Assembly (NCBI GenBank): GCA_018882645.1
Contig: VERM01000099.1
Coordinates: 1 to 6,169, forward strand
Length of the DNA stretch: 6,169 bases
DNA from: Ferruginibacter sp.
Lineage (GTDB): Bacteria; Bacteroidota; Bacteroidia; Chitinophagales; Chitinophagaceae
Direction: 5' to 3'
In this document: positions 1 to 5,957 of the stretch, one piece after another
Layout of the letters: each line of letters starts with the position of its first letter
Position numbering within the stretch: position 1 is the stretch's first letter
The notes under the pieces: model-generated
The model's database searches: none
Told to the model about the DNA's origin: nothing
Seen by the model: only the letters and a program-made list of their open reading frames with translations
Position numbers and translations under genes: made by a program

Positions 1-870
1 ATATACTTCTGTGTCTGGAATTGTAAATATCAAGTCTGTGTTATTCTCAAAAAAAGTCTTGCCACCGGTATAAGATTTGCCTGGTGTCAAAACCACATGA
101 AATTTAGGAGAAAGCAAATCCATTATGTTTATCAATAATGGCCCTTGAGGTGTAGCTGTATATTGAATATATGAATGATTTGAAAGTGATGCTCTCAAAT
201 TTAGAATACTTGAATATGTTGAACTAAATTCATCATCTTCCCAATCTTCGGTTTTGCTGTTTTTTCTTGCATAAGTATTTAAACTTGCTTGGTCTGCCTC
301 ATCATCAATTATTAAAACACCATTGTTTCCTAGTTCCTCCCGTACTTCTGCTGTTTTGAATATTTTAGTTAGTTCCTCAATGTGTTTGTAATGCTTTAAT
401 ACAGTTATAAGAATAGCTGGTTTATGATTTAACCTCAATGCACTTTGGATTTTACCATGAACATTTTCACTTACCGAAGGGCTTTGGTAAACTTTATAAA
501 ATCTTGCATTGTCACCATCTGTATGAAGGTCTTTTTTTAAACGTTTTGTTGTTTGTTCTAATAAATTAACTTTAATTCCTGCAAAGTAAATTACTATGCG
601 GAATCCATTATCAAGAGCTAATGCGGTTAATGTTGTAAATGACATTGTTTTACCACTTTGTACATACCCAATAGCTATTCCAGTTGTGCTATCGTTTGTG
701 TTTACAGGGTTTACACATTTTGATAGAATTTCTGTTGTTTCATTTATCAAATTATCTCTTTCGTCAGAATCAAGTTTGGTTAAACGACTTATTAAATCTC
801 TAGTTCTCAAACCTTCTGCAATTTGGAAGTTTGAAACAGCGGGCTGAATTATTTTAATTGTTTCACTCAT
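1..870 (-). CDS. Z1-domain superfamily II helicase/ATPase, N-terminal 290 residues (3' end beyond window)
   Basis: The frame is open from an ATG at 870 to the window edge, so the stop and the C-terminal Z1 region lie outside. The visible part is a P-loop ATPase core. It has a Walker A GYVQSGKT at residues 68-75, a Walker B/motif II LIIDDEADQAS at about 186-196, and a motif III-like YTATPQ at 237-242. The VQSGKT, DDEADQAS and YTATP combination is characteristic of Z1-type superfamily II proteins, which by family knowledge are ATP-driven helicases or translocases linked to restriction systems. The start lies 3 bases after the stop of the MORC-like gene, so the two are almost certainly co-translated. 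The inferred role is ATP-dependent translocation on DNA to deliver or activate a nuclease. No nuclease motif is seen in the visible half. The superfamily assignment is firm; the biochemical role is inferred. Confidence 0.88.
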   Translation of the reverse strand, partial: MSETIKIIQPAVSNFQIAEGLRTRDLISRLTKLDSDERDNLINETTEILSKCVNPVNTNDSTTGIAIGYVQSGKTMSFTTLTALALDNGFRIVIYFAGIKVNLLEQTTKRLKKDLHTDGDNARFYKVYQSPSVSENVHGKIQSALRLNHKPAILITVLKHYKHIEELTKIFKTAEVREELGNNGVLIIDDEADQASLNTYARKNSKTEDWEDDEFSSTYSSILNLRASLSNHSYIQYTATPQGPLLINIMDLLSPKFHVVLTPGKSYTGGKTFFENNTDLIFTIPDTEVY

Positions 871-873
871 AGT

Positions 874-2409
874 TTAAATATTTCTTAGAAAATGGTTGAA
901 ATTCATTCTAACATTTCCAGCATTTTTTGTTCCCTGCGATGGAGCTATAACCTCAGCTAAAACCAAAGAACGAATAATAGATATTATGGGTTGATAATCT
1001 TCTTCATTTTTAAGTCGTTCGAATCGATTAAAAAAGGGATGAGCAAGATTTATTTTGTAAGTTATTTTTTTTGCAAAAAGTTCGTCATCCTCAATTTGTA
1101 ACGAATACAAATCTGTTATTGACGGCTCTGTAATGAGTTCAACTTTCAACTTGTATTTCTCATCTTTGATTTCAATAAAGTCCTCGTGTGAATCTATTGT
1201 TTTCGCCTTTTTAGTTAGCTTTTCATTTTGTGTTGCAATACTTTTATTGTCAATATCTTTTAGTGATGTTTCAACCTTTTCTTTAAGGTCACTATGTTTA
1301 GTTGTTTTCCTTAAATTGCTGACTATTTTTTTTGCAACCTTCGTGTTATCGCTTTGAGTTTTTTCTTTAATATACTTTTCTGCTTGAGTATATAAATCAA
1401 ATTCTTTTGTTGAGATTTCTGCTTGAAGCGCTTCCATTAATGCTTCTAAGTCCTCTTGTTCTTGGAAACTTCCTTTATTAAAACTTACTGCAAATCCTTC
1501 TAACTCCAATTCACCAAAAATTCTTTTGTATCTCGGAGAGCCCATTTGGCCGCAAATAGCCTTTGGCCTATATTTTTCATCGTGGCTACCTTCAATTACT
1601 CTACCTCTTCTAAAAAGAGATAAACCATTAACTTCATTTGTACTCATTGTGTTTAAAATTGCAATGAATCCGTTTACTTTATATTTCCCAAATGAAAATT
1701 TTATCTCTTTTTTCCACTCAATTCTTTTACCATTTGGGTTGTTATAAAAAGGTGCTTTTAATATTTCAGGTTCTTCGTAAATAAGTTCTTCATCGTTTAT
1801 AAAAAGCTTCATATCTCCTTTTCTAATGAACTTTCTATAAATACTACCTAAATGTCTTCTAATTTTATCCATCTGCATTACTGACGGAGAATTTTTAGAT
1901 AATTGATTTAAAACAAGTTCAGTAAAATGGGTTGATTTTGACTTGCCAGAATTTTTAACTTTTAGAATCTCTTTTTCTTCTGCTAAAACCTTCTTCAAAT
2001 CAAACTCTACAAATCTTTCTTCGTCTTCATCAAGTGCTGCGGTTCTCACACTCCAAAAATCAGCAAGCCATATTGATGCAGTTTTCATTCCCATTCCAAA
2101 CTCATGTAAACCTGTATTGTCTATTGGTATATTAGCAGGTTCAAAAGCTCTTTGGAAATTTTTTGTATCAATGCCAGCGGCATTGTCCCAAATTTTTATG
2201 TAATTGTTTTCCCAGTCTATATTTATTCTGACTTCAAATTGGTATTTACCTTTATTTGCTTTTTTTAATCTCTCTTTATTATTTTCGAAACTTTGAACAG
2301 CATTATCTACATACTCTCCTAAAGCAAACCAAACTCTATTATTAAGATTACGAAATTGTCCGTAAACCCCTGTTTGAATTTTTATTGATACGGTGTTAAT
2401 ATTGCTCAT
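874..2409 (-). CDS. MORC/MutL-like GHKL ATPase of a restriction-type defence system
   Basis: This 511-residue protein has a complete GHKL ATP-binding fold. The N box is LGEYVDNAVQS (30-40, with E32, D35 and N36). The G1 box is DNAAGI (75-80), and the G2 lid is GLHEFGMGMKTAS (100-112), close to the FGxGxK pattern of MORC proteins. A second, S5-like transducer domain follows, with NGLSLFRRGRVIEG (261-274) and the segment SFNKGSFQEQED (309-320). Its K312 matches the conserved lysine that contacts ATP phosphate in MutL/MORC proteins. Residues 350-415 are lysine-rich and probably a flexible or helical linker, and a C-terminal domain follows. No endonuclease or CW zinc finger motif is seen. Its ATG is 2 bases after the methyltransferase stop, and the Z1 helicase starts 3 bases after its own stop. 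By analogy it should dimerise on ATP binding and act as a DNA clamp or signal between target recognition and the helicase. Confidence 0.88.
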   Translation of the reverse strand: MSNINTVSIKIQTGVYGQFRNLNNRVWFALGEYVDNAVQSFENNKERLKKANKGKYQFEVRINIDWENNYIKIWDNAAGIDTKNFQRAFEPANIPIDNTGLHEFGMGMKTASIWLADFWSVRTAALDEDEERFVEFDLKKVLAEEKEILKVKNSGKSKSTHFTELVLNQLSKNSPSVMQMDKIRRHLGSIYRKFIRKGDMKLFINDEELIYEEPEILKAPFYNNPNGKRIEWKKEIKFSFGKYKVNGFIAILNTMSTNEVNGLSLFRRGRVIEGSHDEKYRPKAICGQMGSPRYKRIFGELELEGFAVSFNKGSFQEQEDLEALMEALQAEISTKEFDLYTQAEKYIKEKTQSDNTKVAKKIVSNLRKTTKHSDLKEKVETSLKDIDNKSIATQNEKLTKKAKTIDSHEDFIEIKDEKYKLKVELITEPSITDLYSLQIEDDELFAKKITYKINLAHPFFNRFERLKNEEDYQPIISIIRSLVLAEVIAPSQGTKNAGNVRMNFNHFLRNI

Positions 2410-2411
2410 AA

Positions 2412-3698
2412 TTATTTCAAAAGATTTTTAGCTATATTTTTTACAACACAAACATTTACAGCATTTCCAAAGGCACGGAATGCCTTTGCCGTTGTGCTAG
2501 GCAATTCTTTTAGTTCCTCCATACATTGTAATTTTGAAGCCTCTCTTGGTGTCATATATCTACCAAGCCAAGGAAATATTGGGATTTGAGTTGATGTTAA
2601 AACTAAGGCTGGAGAAAAATCTGGCATTTTTACTCTAATGCCCGATGGTCTGAACTGTAAAATCTTATCATTAATTTCCAAAGGGATTTTATTACCACAA
2701 TTCCACTCAAATTTCTGGTGACTGTTTTCAAAATCAAGAATTTTTGGGATCCAATTATCTAACCATTTTTTATGTTTTAAATAAAATTCACGATTAGCCC
2801 TGATGTAGTATTTTTTCCAATGAGGAAATTCTTGTTGGTCGATTTGAGAATAGATTGGCAAACATTCAAGTATTTCATCAAATGAATGACCTTTAATTTT
2901 CTGTCCGAATTTACCTTTGTGTTTCTTCAGTTCTTCGACTGTTAAATGAATAGGGGCTTTGTTTTCAAAAGGATATGTTGCTCCAAACTCCATTGCCCAT
3001 ATTGGAAATCTAGGAACGTCAATAGGTTCTAAATTATTTAAGAACTCCTGCCAAACTTTGATATGGTTTAAAGAATTGGGTTTAATAACAGTATATTCTT
3101 TGGGTTTTTTTTCTATGATTGATTTGATTGAAAGAGTTCCTTTAAAAGAACCTTCTGGAAATTCATAGTCTTTTAATCCGCCTTTAGATCTTAAACGGCA
3201 CACAATATAAATTCTTGAACGATGCTGAGGAACACCAAATTTATGTGGAGAAATAACCTTTTCTTTTACATCGTACTTTACAGAAAGTTTATTAAAAATA
3301 AACTGCCATGTGTTACCTTCATCGTGTCCCTTGAGATTTGGAACATTCTCTAAAAAAATAAATTCGGGTTTGTGAAAATCTGCAATTTCCATTATCCGAT
3401 TAAAGAAGTTGCCGTTGTTCAAGTCTTCCAGTCCGTTTTGCTTGCCCGCTTTGGAAAATGGTTGGCAAGGAAAACCAGCGCAGATGATGTCATGTTTAGG
3501 AATGTTTTTAACCTCTACTGCGTTTATGTCTCCTGTGCAATCGATACCATGATTAATTTTATACAATTTCCTTAAGTCCTCATTTATTTCGCTAGCAAAA
3601 ACACATTTATGTCCTAAGCTATGAAGAGCAATGTGAAAGCCACCAAGTCCAGCGAACAAATCTATGAATGTTAGTTTTTTTTGTTTCTTATTTACCAT
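2412..3698 (-). CDS. DNA (cytosine-5-)-methyltransferase
   Basis: It transfers a methyl group from S-adenosylmethionine to C5 of cytosine in a specific DNA target. Numbering from the ATG at 3698 (428 residues), motif I is FIDLFAGLGG (11-20) and the catalytic motif IV is GFPCQPFSKAG (75-85, nucleophile C78). Motif VI is ENVP (117-120) and motif VIII is QHRSR (158-162). Motifs IX and X are REASKLQ and FGNAV near the C-terminus. All key residues are present, so the enzyme should be active. The roughly 200 residues between motifs VIII and IX are the target-recognition domain, whose specificity cannot be read from sequence. A TTG at 3716 would add six residues, but ATG 3698 is preferred because it opens directly on VNKKQKKLTF, the usual short lead-in to motif I. 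It precedes the MORC-like ATPase by 2 bases, so it most likely protects host DNA from this system. Confidence 0.93.
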   Translation of the reverse strand: MVNKKQKKLTFIDLFAGLGGFHIALHSLGHKCVFASEINEDLRKLYKINHGIDCTGDINAVEVKNIPKHDIICAGFPCQPFSKAGKQNGLEDLNNGNFFNRIMEIADFHKPEFIFLENVPNLKGHDEGNTWQFIFNKLSVKYDVKEKVISPHKFGVPQHRSRIYIVCRLRSKGGLKDYEFPEGSFKGTLSIKSIIEKKPKEYTVIKPNSLNHIKVWQEFLNNLEPIDVPRFPIWAMEFGATYPFENKAPIHLTVEELKKHKGKFGQKIKGHSFDEILECLPIYSQIDQQEFPHWKKYYIRANREFYLKHKKWLDNWIPKILDFENSHQKFEWNCGNKIPLEINDKILQFRPSGIRVKMPDFSPALVLTSTQIPIFPWLGRYMTPREASKLQCMEELKELPSTTAKAFRAFGNAVNVCVVKNIAKNLLK

Positions 3699-3753
3699 TA
3701 CTCTGCTTGTGTTCAAATTTATTTTCTAGTATTTGCAATCCCATTGTGTCCAT
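3688..3753 (-). CDS. possible 21-codon linking ORF between regulator and methyltransferase
   Basis: An ATG at 3753 overlaps the stop codon of the XRE gene by one base (TAATG). It opens a 21-codon frame that starts MDTMGLQILENKFEHKQ and stops at 3688-3690, eleven bases inside the methyltransferase gene. No ribosome-binding site is evident, as is common in Bacteroidota. The peptide is hydrophilic and has no recognisable domain. The exact stop/start overlap at one end and the short overlap at the other suggest a translational coupling device that carries ribosomes from the regulator gene to the methyltransferase start. It could equally be a chance frame in a 54-base gap. Function through the peptide itself is unlikely. 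Confidence 0.35.
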   Translation of the reverse strand: MDTMGLQILENKFEHKQSNGK

Positions 3754-3992
3754 TATTTTTCAATTACCTTAAATTCATAGTCAAGAAATATCGAAAACCT
3801 AGCTAAGTAATCAACCGTAATTCCAAACTTTCCATTTTCAATTTTTGAAATGGTAGAACGGTTGATATTCATTTTTTCAGCTAACTGCTCTTGGCTATAA
3901 CCTTTTTTCTCTCGAACAATTCTAATCTTGTCGCCAAGCTTTGCTCGGTAATCTTTAATTTGTTCTTCTGTTTCTGATATTTCCGCTTTCAT
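3753..3992 (-). CDS. XRE-family helix-turn-helix transcriptional regulator
   Basis: This is a 79-residue DNA-binding protein. A helix-turn-helix of the Cro/C1 type spans about residues 19-76 and includes the sequence GYSQEQLAEKMNINRSTISK, followed by IENGK; the recognition helix is around NRSTISKIENG. About 18 charged residues precede it (EISETEEQIKDYRAKL), probably an extra helix. No sensor or catalytic domain is present. The size and placement, directly before the methyltransferase and co-directional with it, resemble controller (C) proteins of restriction-modification systems. The first gene of the operon ends 11 bases upstream. It probably acts as a dimer on the operon's own promoter, where a 16-bp near-palindrome overlaps the candidate -33 region. 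An antitoxin of HigA type is a structural alternative, but no RelE/HigB-like toxin is next to it. Confidence 0.85.
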   Translation of the reverse strand: MKAEISETEEQIKDYRAKLGDKIRIVREKKGYSQEQLAEKMNINRSTISKIENGKFGITVDYLARFSIFLDYEFKVIEK

Positions 3993-4003
3993 AGAATTGA
4001 TTT

Positions 4004-4402
4004 TTAATTCACAAAAAGAGTTCCTGTATGTTCTTTTCCGTTTTCGACTTCAATTGTCAGATAAACATTTGTTTCCACTCCTTTAACGCCATTGGTCAAG
4101 TCAAGCATTATTTTCTGTTCACTAACTTTTACAACTTTACCTGTTGCTTGTGAATAGTCGGCTTTCTTAATTGTTACTTGATGTCCAACAAGGTCAGCAG
4201 TATCAACTTCTACAACTTCGAGGTCGTCTAACCTAACTGTGTTAATGGGAGGGAAGGGAAGTCCTGTATTTAAAGCTTTGATGTCGACCCTTGGTCTTTC
4301 ATCATCTTCAATAATTTCTAAAAGAACGTAAAGTTGGTTAGGATTTTCGTCTGGTAGCGGTGTATGAAACTTTGCTACTTGACCTATTTTGTTTGATCTC
4401 AT
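4004..4402 (-). CDS. hypothetical protein, 132 aa, beta-rich, first gene of the defence operon
   Basis: I do not recognise a family. The protein begins MRSNKIGQVAKFHTPLPDEN and has no signal peptide, membrane segment, cysteine cluster or catalytic motif. It reads as alternating short beta strands, acidic overall. Residues 5-65 contain a strand-turn pattern ending in RLDDLEVVEV. Residues 70-132 (DLVGHQVTIKKADYS, then GKVVKVSEQKIMLDLTNG) look like a small SH3- or KOW-like barrel, which is an inference from pattern only. It lies 11 bases before the XRE regulator and behind the operon's promoter, so it is probably co-transcribed with the defence genes. It could be an accessory or regulatory subunit of the system, or an unrelated passenger. 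The ATG at 4402 is the first in frame after the predicted transcription start and is the likely start. Confidence 0.7.
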   Translation of the reverse strand: MRSNKIGQVAKFHTPLPDENPNQLYVLLEIIEDDERPRVDIKALNTGLPFPPINTVRLDDLEVVEVDTADLVGHQVTIKKADYSQATGKVVKVSEQKIMLDLTNGVKGVETNVYLTIEVENGKEHTGTLFVN

Positions 4403-4458
4403 TTGTCTGTTTGCAGAATTTATAGCGTTGCCCCCGCTGTTAAATTACTTAATGTGTC

Positions 4459-4491
4459 AAAGATAAAATATTTGGCTTTATAAGGTGCAAT
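4459..4491 (-). promoter_or_regulatory. candidate Bacteroidota-type promoter of the methyltransferase/MORC/Z1 operon
   Basis: Read on the minus strand, TATCTTTG (4466-4459) is an exact match to the TAnnTTTG -7 box. A TTG (4491-4489) lies 22 bases upstream as a -33 candidate, slightly further than the usual 19 to 21. Transcription would start near 4450-4455, giving a leader of about 50 bases before the ATG at 4402. No other box of this quality was seen upstream of the operon. Confidence 0.5.
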
Positions 4492-4501
4492 ATATTGAAC
4501 A
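4486..4501. promoter_or_regulatory. candidate operator: 16-bp near-palindrome GTGCAATATATTGAAC
   Basis: The central ten bases, CAATATATTG, are a perfect palindrome. Extending to 16 bases gives only one mismatched pair (half-sites GTGCAATA and GTTCAATA). It overlaps the -33 candidate of the operon promoter, which is where a small dimeric XRE regulator would bind to control polymerase access. Binding by the XRE protein encoded in the operon is inferred. Confidence 0.4.
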
Positions 4502-4555
4502 TATTTTTAACCATTTTATTCGGATAACATTTATCGTTGTTGTCAGTGCGTAGGC

Positions 4556-4586
4556 AAAAAAGTGGCTCTTTTGGATTTGTGAAGAG
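4556..4586 (-). terminator. weak candidate terminator downstream of the two-gene unit
   Basis: On the minus strand a 5-bp stem (CTCTT and AAGAG) with an 11-base loop is followed by CCAC and six T residues. The stem is short and the U-tract is offset by four bases, so termination would be modest. It lies about 180 bases after the stop of the 118-aa gene and before the promoter of the defence operon. Confidence 0.25.
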
Positions 4587-4726
4587 TTACCTTTTACGGT
4601 TGCACCTTGCAAATATTCTATTTTATTTATAGCAAAACCATTCTATTTTTTGCAGTAATCCACCTTTTTTTAAAAATCAAATTTCTATTTTTCATCCAAA
4701 GTTCTTACATTTTTTATTTGTAAAAT

Positions 4727-4760
4727 TAAATCCCGCACACCGCAATCTATCGGAGGACTG
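4727..4760. repeat. 34-bp imperfect direct repeat, copy 1
   Basis: This matches 5582-5615 at 28 of 34 positions in the same orientation. The best-conserved core is ACCGCAATCTAT followed by GGAGGA. It sits 5 bases beyond the stop of the 118-aa gene, so together with copy 2 it brackets the two-gene unit. It has no strong internal hairpin. Confidence 0.7.
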
Positions 4761-4765
4761 CCTCA

Positions 4766-5122
4766 TTAAACAACCGGCATCAATTGTGCAGTTATTTCAG
4801 ATGAGGGCGGAATTATCAAAGTTACATAGCAGGATACCCCATCAATCCTGATTTTCCTGTTCTCCAATAACTTGTAAAACTCATAATTATTGGGTTTTCC
4901 GGCTTCATAAATAGTGACCTGTCCAATACGTTCATCGTCTGTTGAGATGCCACTACCGGTAAAGCCCTCGGTCATAGCCATCAAAAACAAGGCGTTATAA
5001 TCATACCCGGAGTGTTTTGCAGTTATGGTTACACCCCCGGGCAATCCTTTATCCGTAAATAATGGAAGAAAGATGGCTTCCGGGTTTTCATTAATTATAT
5101 CAATTACAAATCCATTTATCAT
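4766..5122 (-). CDS. hypothetical protein, 118 aa, second gene of a coupled pair
   Basis: I do not recognise this protein. It starts MINGFVIDIINENPEAIFLP and has no signal peptide, membrane helix or catalytic motif. The pattern is of short beta strands with glycine-rich turns (GLPGGVTITAKHSGYDYNA at about 27-45, then EGFTGSGISTDDERIG) and a C-terminal strand IDGVSCYVTLIIPPS. The family is probably cytoplasmic or a structural component, but this is a guess from composition. Its ATG overlaps the stop of the preceding gene in an ATGA arrangement, so the two products are translationally coupled and likely act together. The stop lies just before copy 1 of the direct repeat. The region looks less A+T-rich than the defence operon by eye, consistent with a different origin. 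Confidence 0.7.
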   Translation of the reverse strand: MINGFVIDIINENPEAIFLPLFTDKGLPGGVTITAKHSGYDYNALFLMAMTEGFTGSGISTDDERIGQVTIYEAGKPNNYEFYKLLENRKIRIDGVSCYVTLIIPPSSEITAQLMPVV

Positions 5123-5568
5123 AGTAAAAACTGTGAATTGGCTTGATGTTTAAAATCCATATCATATAGTTCAGTATCAAATTTCAGTTCAAACTCCTCC
5201 GGTATTGATCTGATTTCTTTCCACTCTACCCGAAGCGTTTCGTAATGGTTTTGATTTGGATTACTTCCAATGGTAAAGCATTCGTTTTTTATTTTCAGAT
5301 CCATTTCAAAAATCGGTTGTGTCTGGTTTGGGCTAACAGATATTGTTATGGGTAATGATTTTTTTCTTTCATCAATAATACACCCTTCCTTATACACCAT
5401 GCTGGAAAGTTCATAACTCAGTTCAAAGGATGAAATGATTGAAGTTAAACTATTACCCCAATCCCTTTTGGTGATTAAAGTTATTTTTTTGATTTGCAAA
5501 AAACTGTCTTGCCCATTCAATGAAAAGAAAACAGCAGGCCGACTTTTATTGAGTATAAATAATTTCAT
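5119..5568 (-). CDS. hypothetical protein, 149 aa, first gene of a coupled pair
   Basis: I do not recognise this protein. It starts MKLFILNKSRPAVFFSLNGQ, where the hydrophobic stretch is too short and broken to be a signal peptide or membrane helix. The rest alternates strand-like segments (SFLQIKKITLITKRDWG, ITISVSPNQTQPIFEMDLKI, ETLRVEWKEI), suggesting a mainly beta fold. No catalytic motif is seen. Its stop overlaps the ATG of the 118-aa gene. A TATATTTG matching the -7 box lies at 5583-5576, only 7 bases before the ATG. If used, it would give a nearly leaderless message, and no suitably spaced -33 is present. Copy 2 of the direct repeat ends 13 bases upstream of the start codon. The pair could be part of a mobile-element cargo; no function can be assigned. 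Confidence 0.7.
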   Translation of the reverse strand: MKLFILNKSRPAVFFSLNGQDSFLQIKKITLITKRDWGNSLTSIISSFELSYELSSMVYKEGCIIDERKKSLPITISVSPNQTQPIFEMDLKIKNECFTIGSNPNQNHYETLRVEWKEIRSIPEEFELKFDTELYDMDFKHQANSQFLL

Positions 5569-5581
5569 TCAACTTCAAATA

Positions 5582-5615
5582 TAAAGCAGGCAAACCGCAA
5601 TCTATTGGAGGAGTG
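5582..5615. repeat. 34-bp imperfect direct repeat, copy 2
   Basis: This is the second copy of the repeat at 4727-4760, with six mismatches. It lies immediately upstream of the 149-aa gene on the minus strand. The two copies are 855 bases apart and enclose exactly the two hypothetical genes. This suggests either insertion of a small unit with repeat-mediated duplication or two members of a dispersed intergenic repeat family. Confidence 0.7.
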
Positions 5616-5699
5616 AGGAGGTTTCTGAATGGATTATGTTGAATTGGAAGAGGAGGATTGAATTCACCCAATAATGTTAAGTTGCGCTTTCACCTGTTT

Positions 5700-5791
5700 T
5701 GGTGCAAAAATGTGACTCAAAAAACGTACGCTGAGCAAATCAAAAAAAGCTTTTCGACGGGGGAGTTGTGGTGCAAATTTTGGTGCAAATT
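5700..5791 (+). repeat. three TGGTGCAAA motifs left of the att site
   Basis: TGGTGCAAA occurs at 5700-5708, 5769-5777 and 5781-5789. The last two extend to identical 11-mers, TGGTGCAAATT, with a 12-base period. Closely spaced short direct repeats beside a tRNA attachment core are the expected form of arm-type integrase sites. They differ from the repeats on the right of the core, so they could belong to a different integrase. That reading is inference. Confidence 0.5.
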
Positions 5792-5792
5792 G

Positions 5793-5840
5793 ACAAAAAA
5801 AATAAGGATTTCAGCTTTTTAAAATCGGCTGAAACCCTTA
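5793..5840 (-). terminator. Rho-independent terminator behind tRNA-Asn
   Basis: The arms TAAGGATTTCAGC (5803-5815) and GCTGAAACCCTTA (5828-5840) pair over 13 positions with one mismatch around a 12-base loop. Read on the minus strand the hairpin is followed by eight T residues. It lies about a dozen bases beyond the 3' end of the tRNA-Asn remnant and in the same direction, as expected for the original terminator of that tRNA gene. Confidence 0.8.
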
Positions 5841-5851
5841 CTGGTATTGGG

Positions 5852-5898
5852 CTCCCCCTGTTGGACTTGAACCAACGACCCTCTGATTAACAGTCAGA
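5852..5898 (-). other. 3' half of a tRNA-Asn(GTT) gene: attachment-site remnant
   Basis: Read on the minus strand, the anticodon arm TCTGA-CTGTTAA-TCAGA (5898-5882) carries anticodon GTT. A five-base variable loop, a perfect T arm (GTTGG-TTCAAGT-CCAAC, 5876-5860), the acceptor strand AGGGGGA (5859-5853) and discriminator G follow, without an encoded CCA. Upstream of the anticodon arm the sequence is unrelated (GGGGTCGGGT). The D arm and 5' acceptor strand are missing, so no functional tRNA is made from here. A tRNA 3' half beside an integrase gene is the standard footprint of site-specific integration into a tRNA gene. An intact tRNA-Asn should lie at the other end of the element. Confidence 0.88.
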
Positions 5899-5957
5899 AC
5901 CCGACCCCAAAAATAAGCTGATAAAAAAACAAAGATAATTAATAAAACCCATTGCAG

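Larger units (their letters stand above)
4403..4765. other. gene-free stretch between the defence operon and the two-gene unit
   Basis: No convincing gene is present on either strand. Next to the defence operon it holds the candidate promoter and palindrome. The leader contains a small hairpin (AGCG and CGCT arms, 4424-4427 and 4435-4438). A 9-bp inverted repeat, AAGGTGCAA at 4483-4491 and TTGCACCTT at 4600-4608, flanks 108 bases. The far end holds one copy of the 34-bp direct repeat. The remainder is very A+T-rich. Confidence 0.6.
5569..5851. other. gene-free stretch between the two-gene unit and the tRNA-Asn remnant
   Basis: No convincing gene was found. In order it holds copy 2 of the 34-bp repeat, a purine-rich stretch with several GAGGA runs (about 5607-5665), the three TGGTGCAAA motifs, and the tRNA terminator hairpin. 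The only ATG frame noted on the plus strand (MDYVELEEED) is too short to support. Confidence 0.6.

Noticed and set aside
596..847. Plus-strand open frame of 83 codons
   Set aside because: It lies antisense within the Z1 helicase gene, which has clear Walker A, Walker B and TATP motifs. The antisense frame has a low-complexity composition and no motif.
1133..2203. Three plus-strand open frames of 73 to 86 codons
   Set aside because: All are antisense to the MORC-like ATPase gene. Their serine/phenylalanine-rich composition is typical of reverse-strand reading of A+T-rich genes.
2959..3575. Two plus-strand open frames antisense to the methyltransferase
   Set aside because: The methyltransferase motifs establish the minus-strand frame over the same DNA, and neither antisense frame has a recognisable domain.
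3699..3716. TTG start adding six residues to the methyltransferase
   Set aside because: The extension MNTSRV adds nothing to the family fold, and an ATG six codons later sits at the usual distance before motif I. The TTG cannot be fully excluded.
4424..4446. Integron attC-like look of GCGTTGCCCCCGCTGTTAAAT
   Set aside because: GTTAAAT fits the GTTRRRY core, but no partner RYYYAAC site with the required imperfect palindrome spacing was found, and there is no integron integrase in the window.
4627..4695. Minus-strand 22-codon frame starting MKNRNLIFKKRW
   Set aside because: It is short, sits in an A+T-rich gap, has no promoter or ribosome-binding site of its own and no link to a neighbour.
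4705..4723. TTACA/TGTAA hairpin after the two-gene unit
   Set aside because: A 5-bp A+T-rich stem without an adjacent T-run on the expected strand is too weak to call a terminator.
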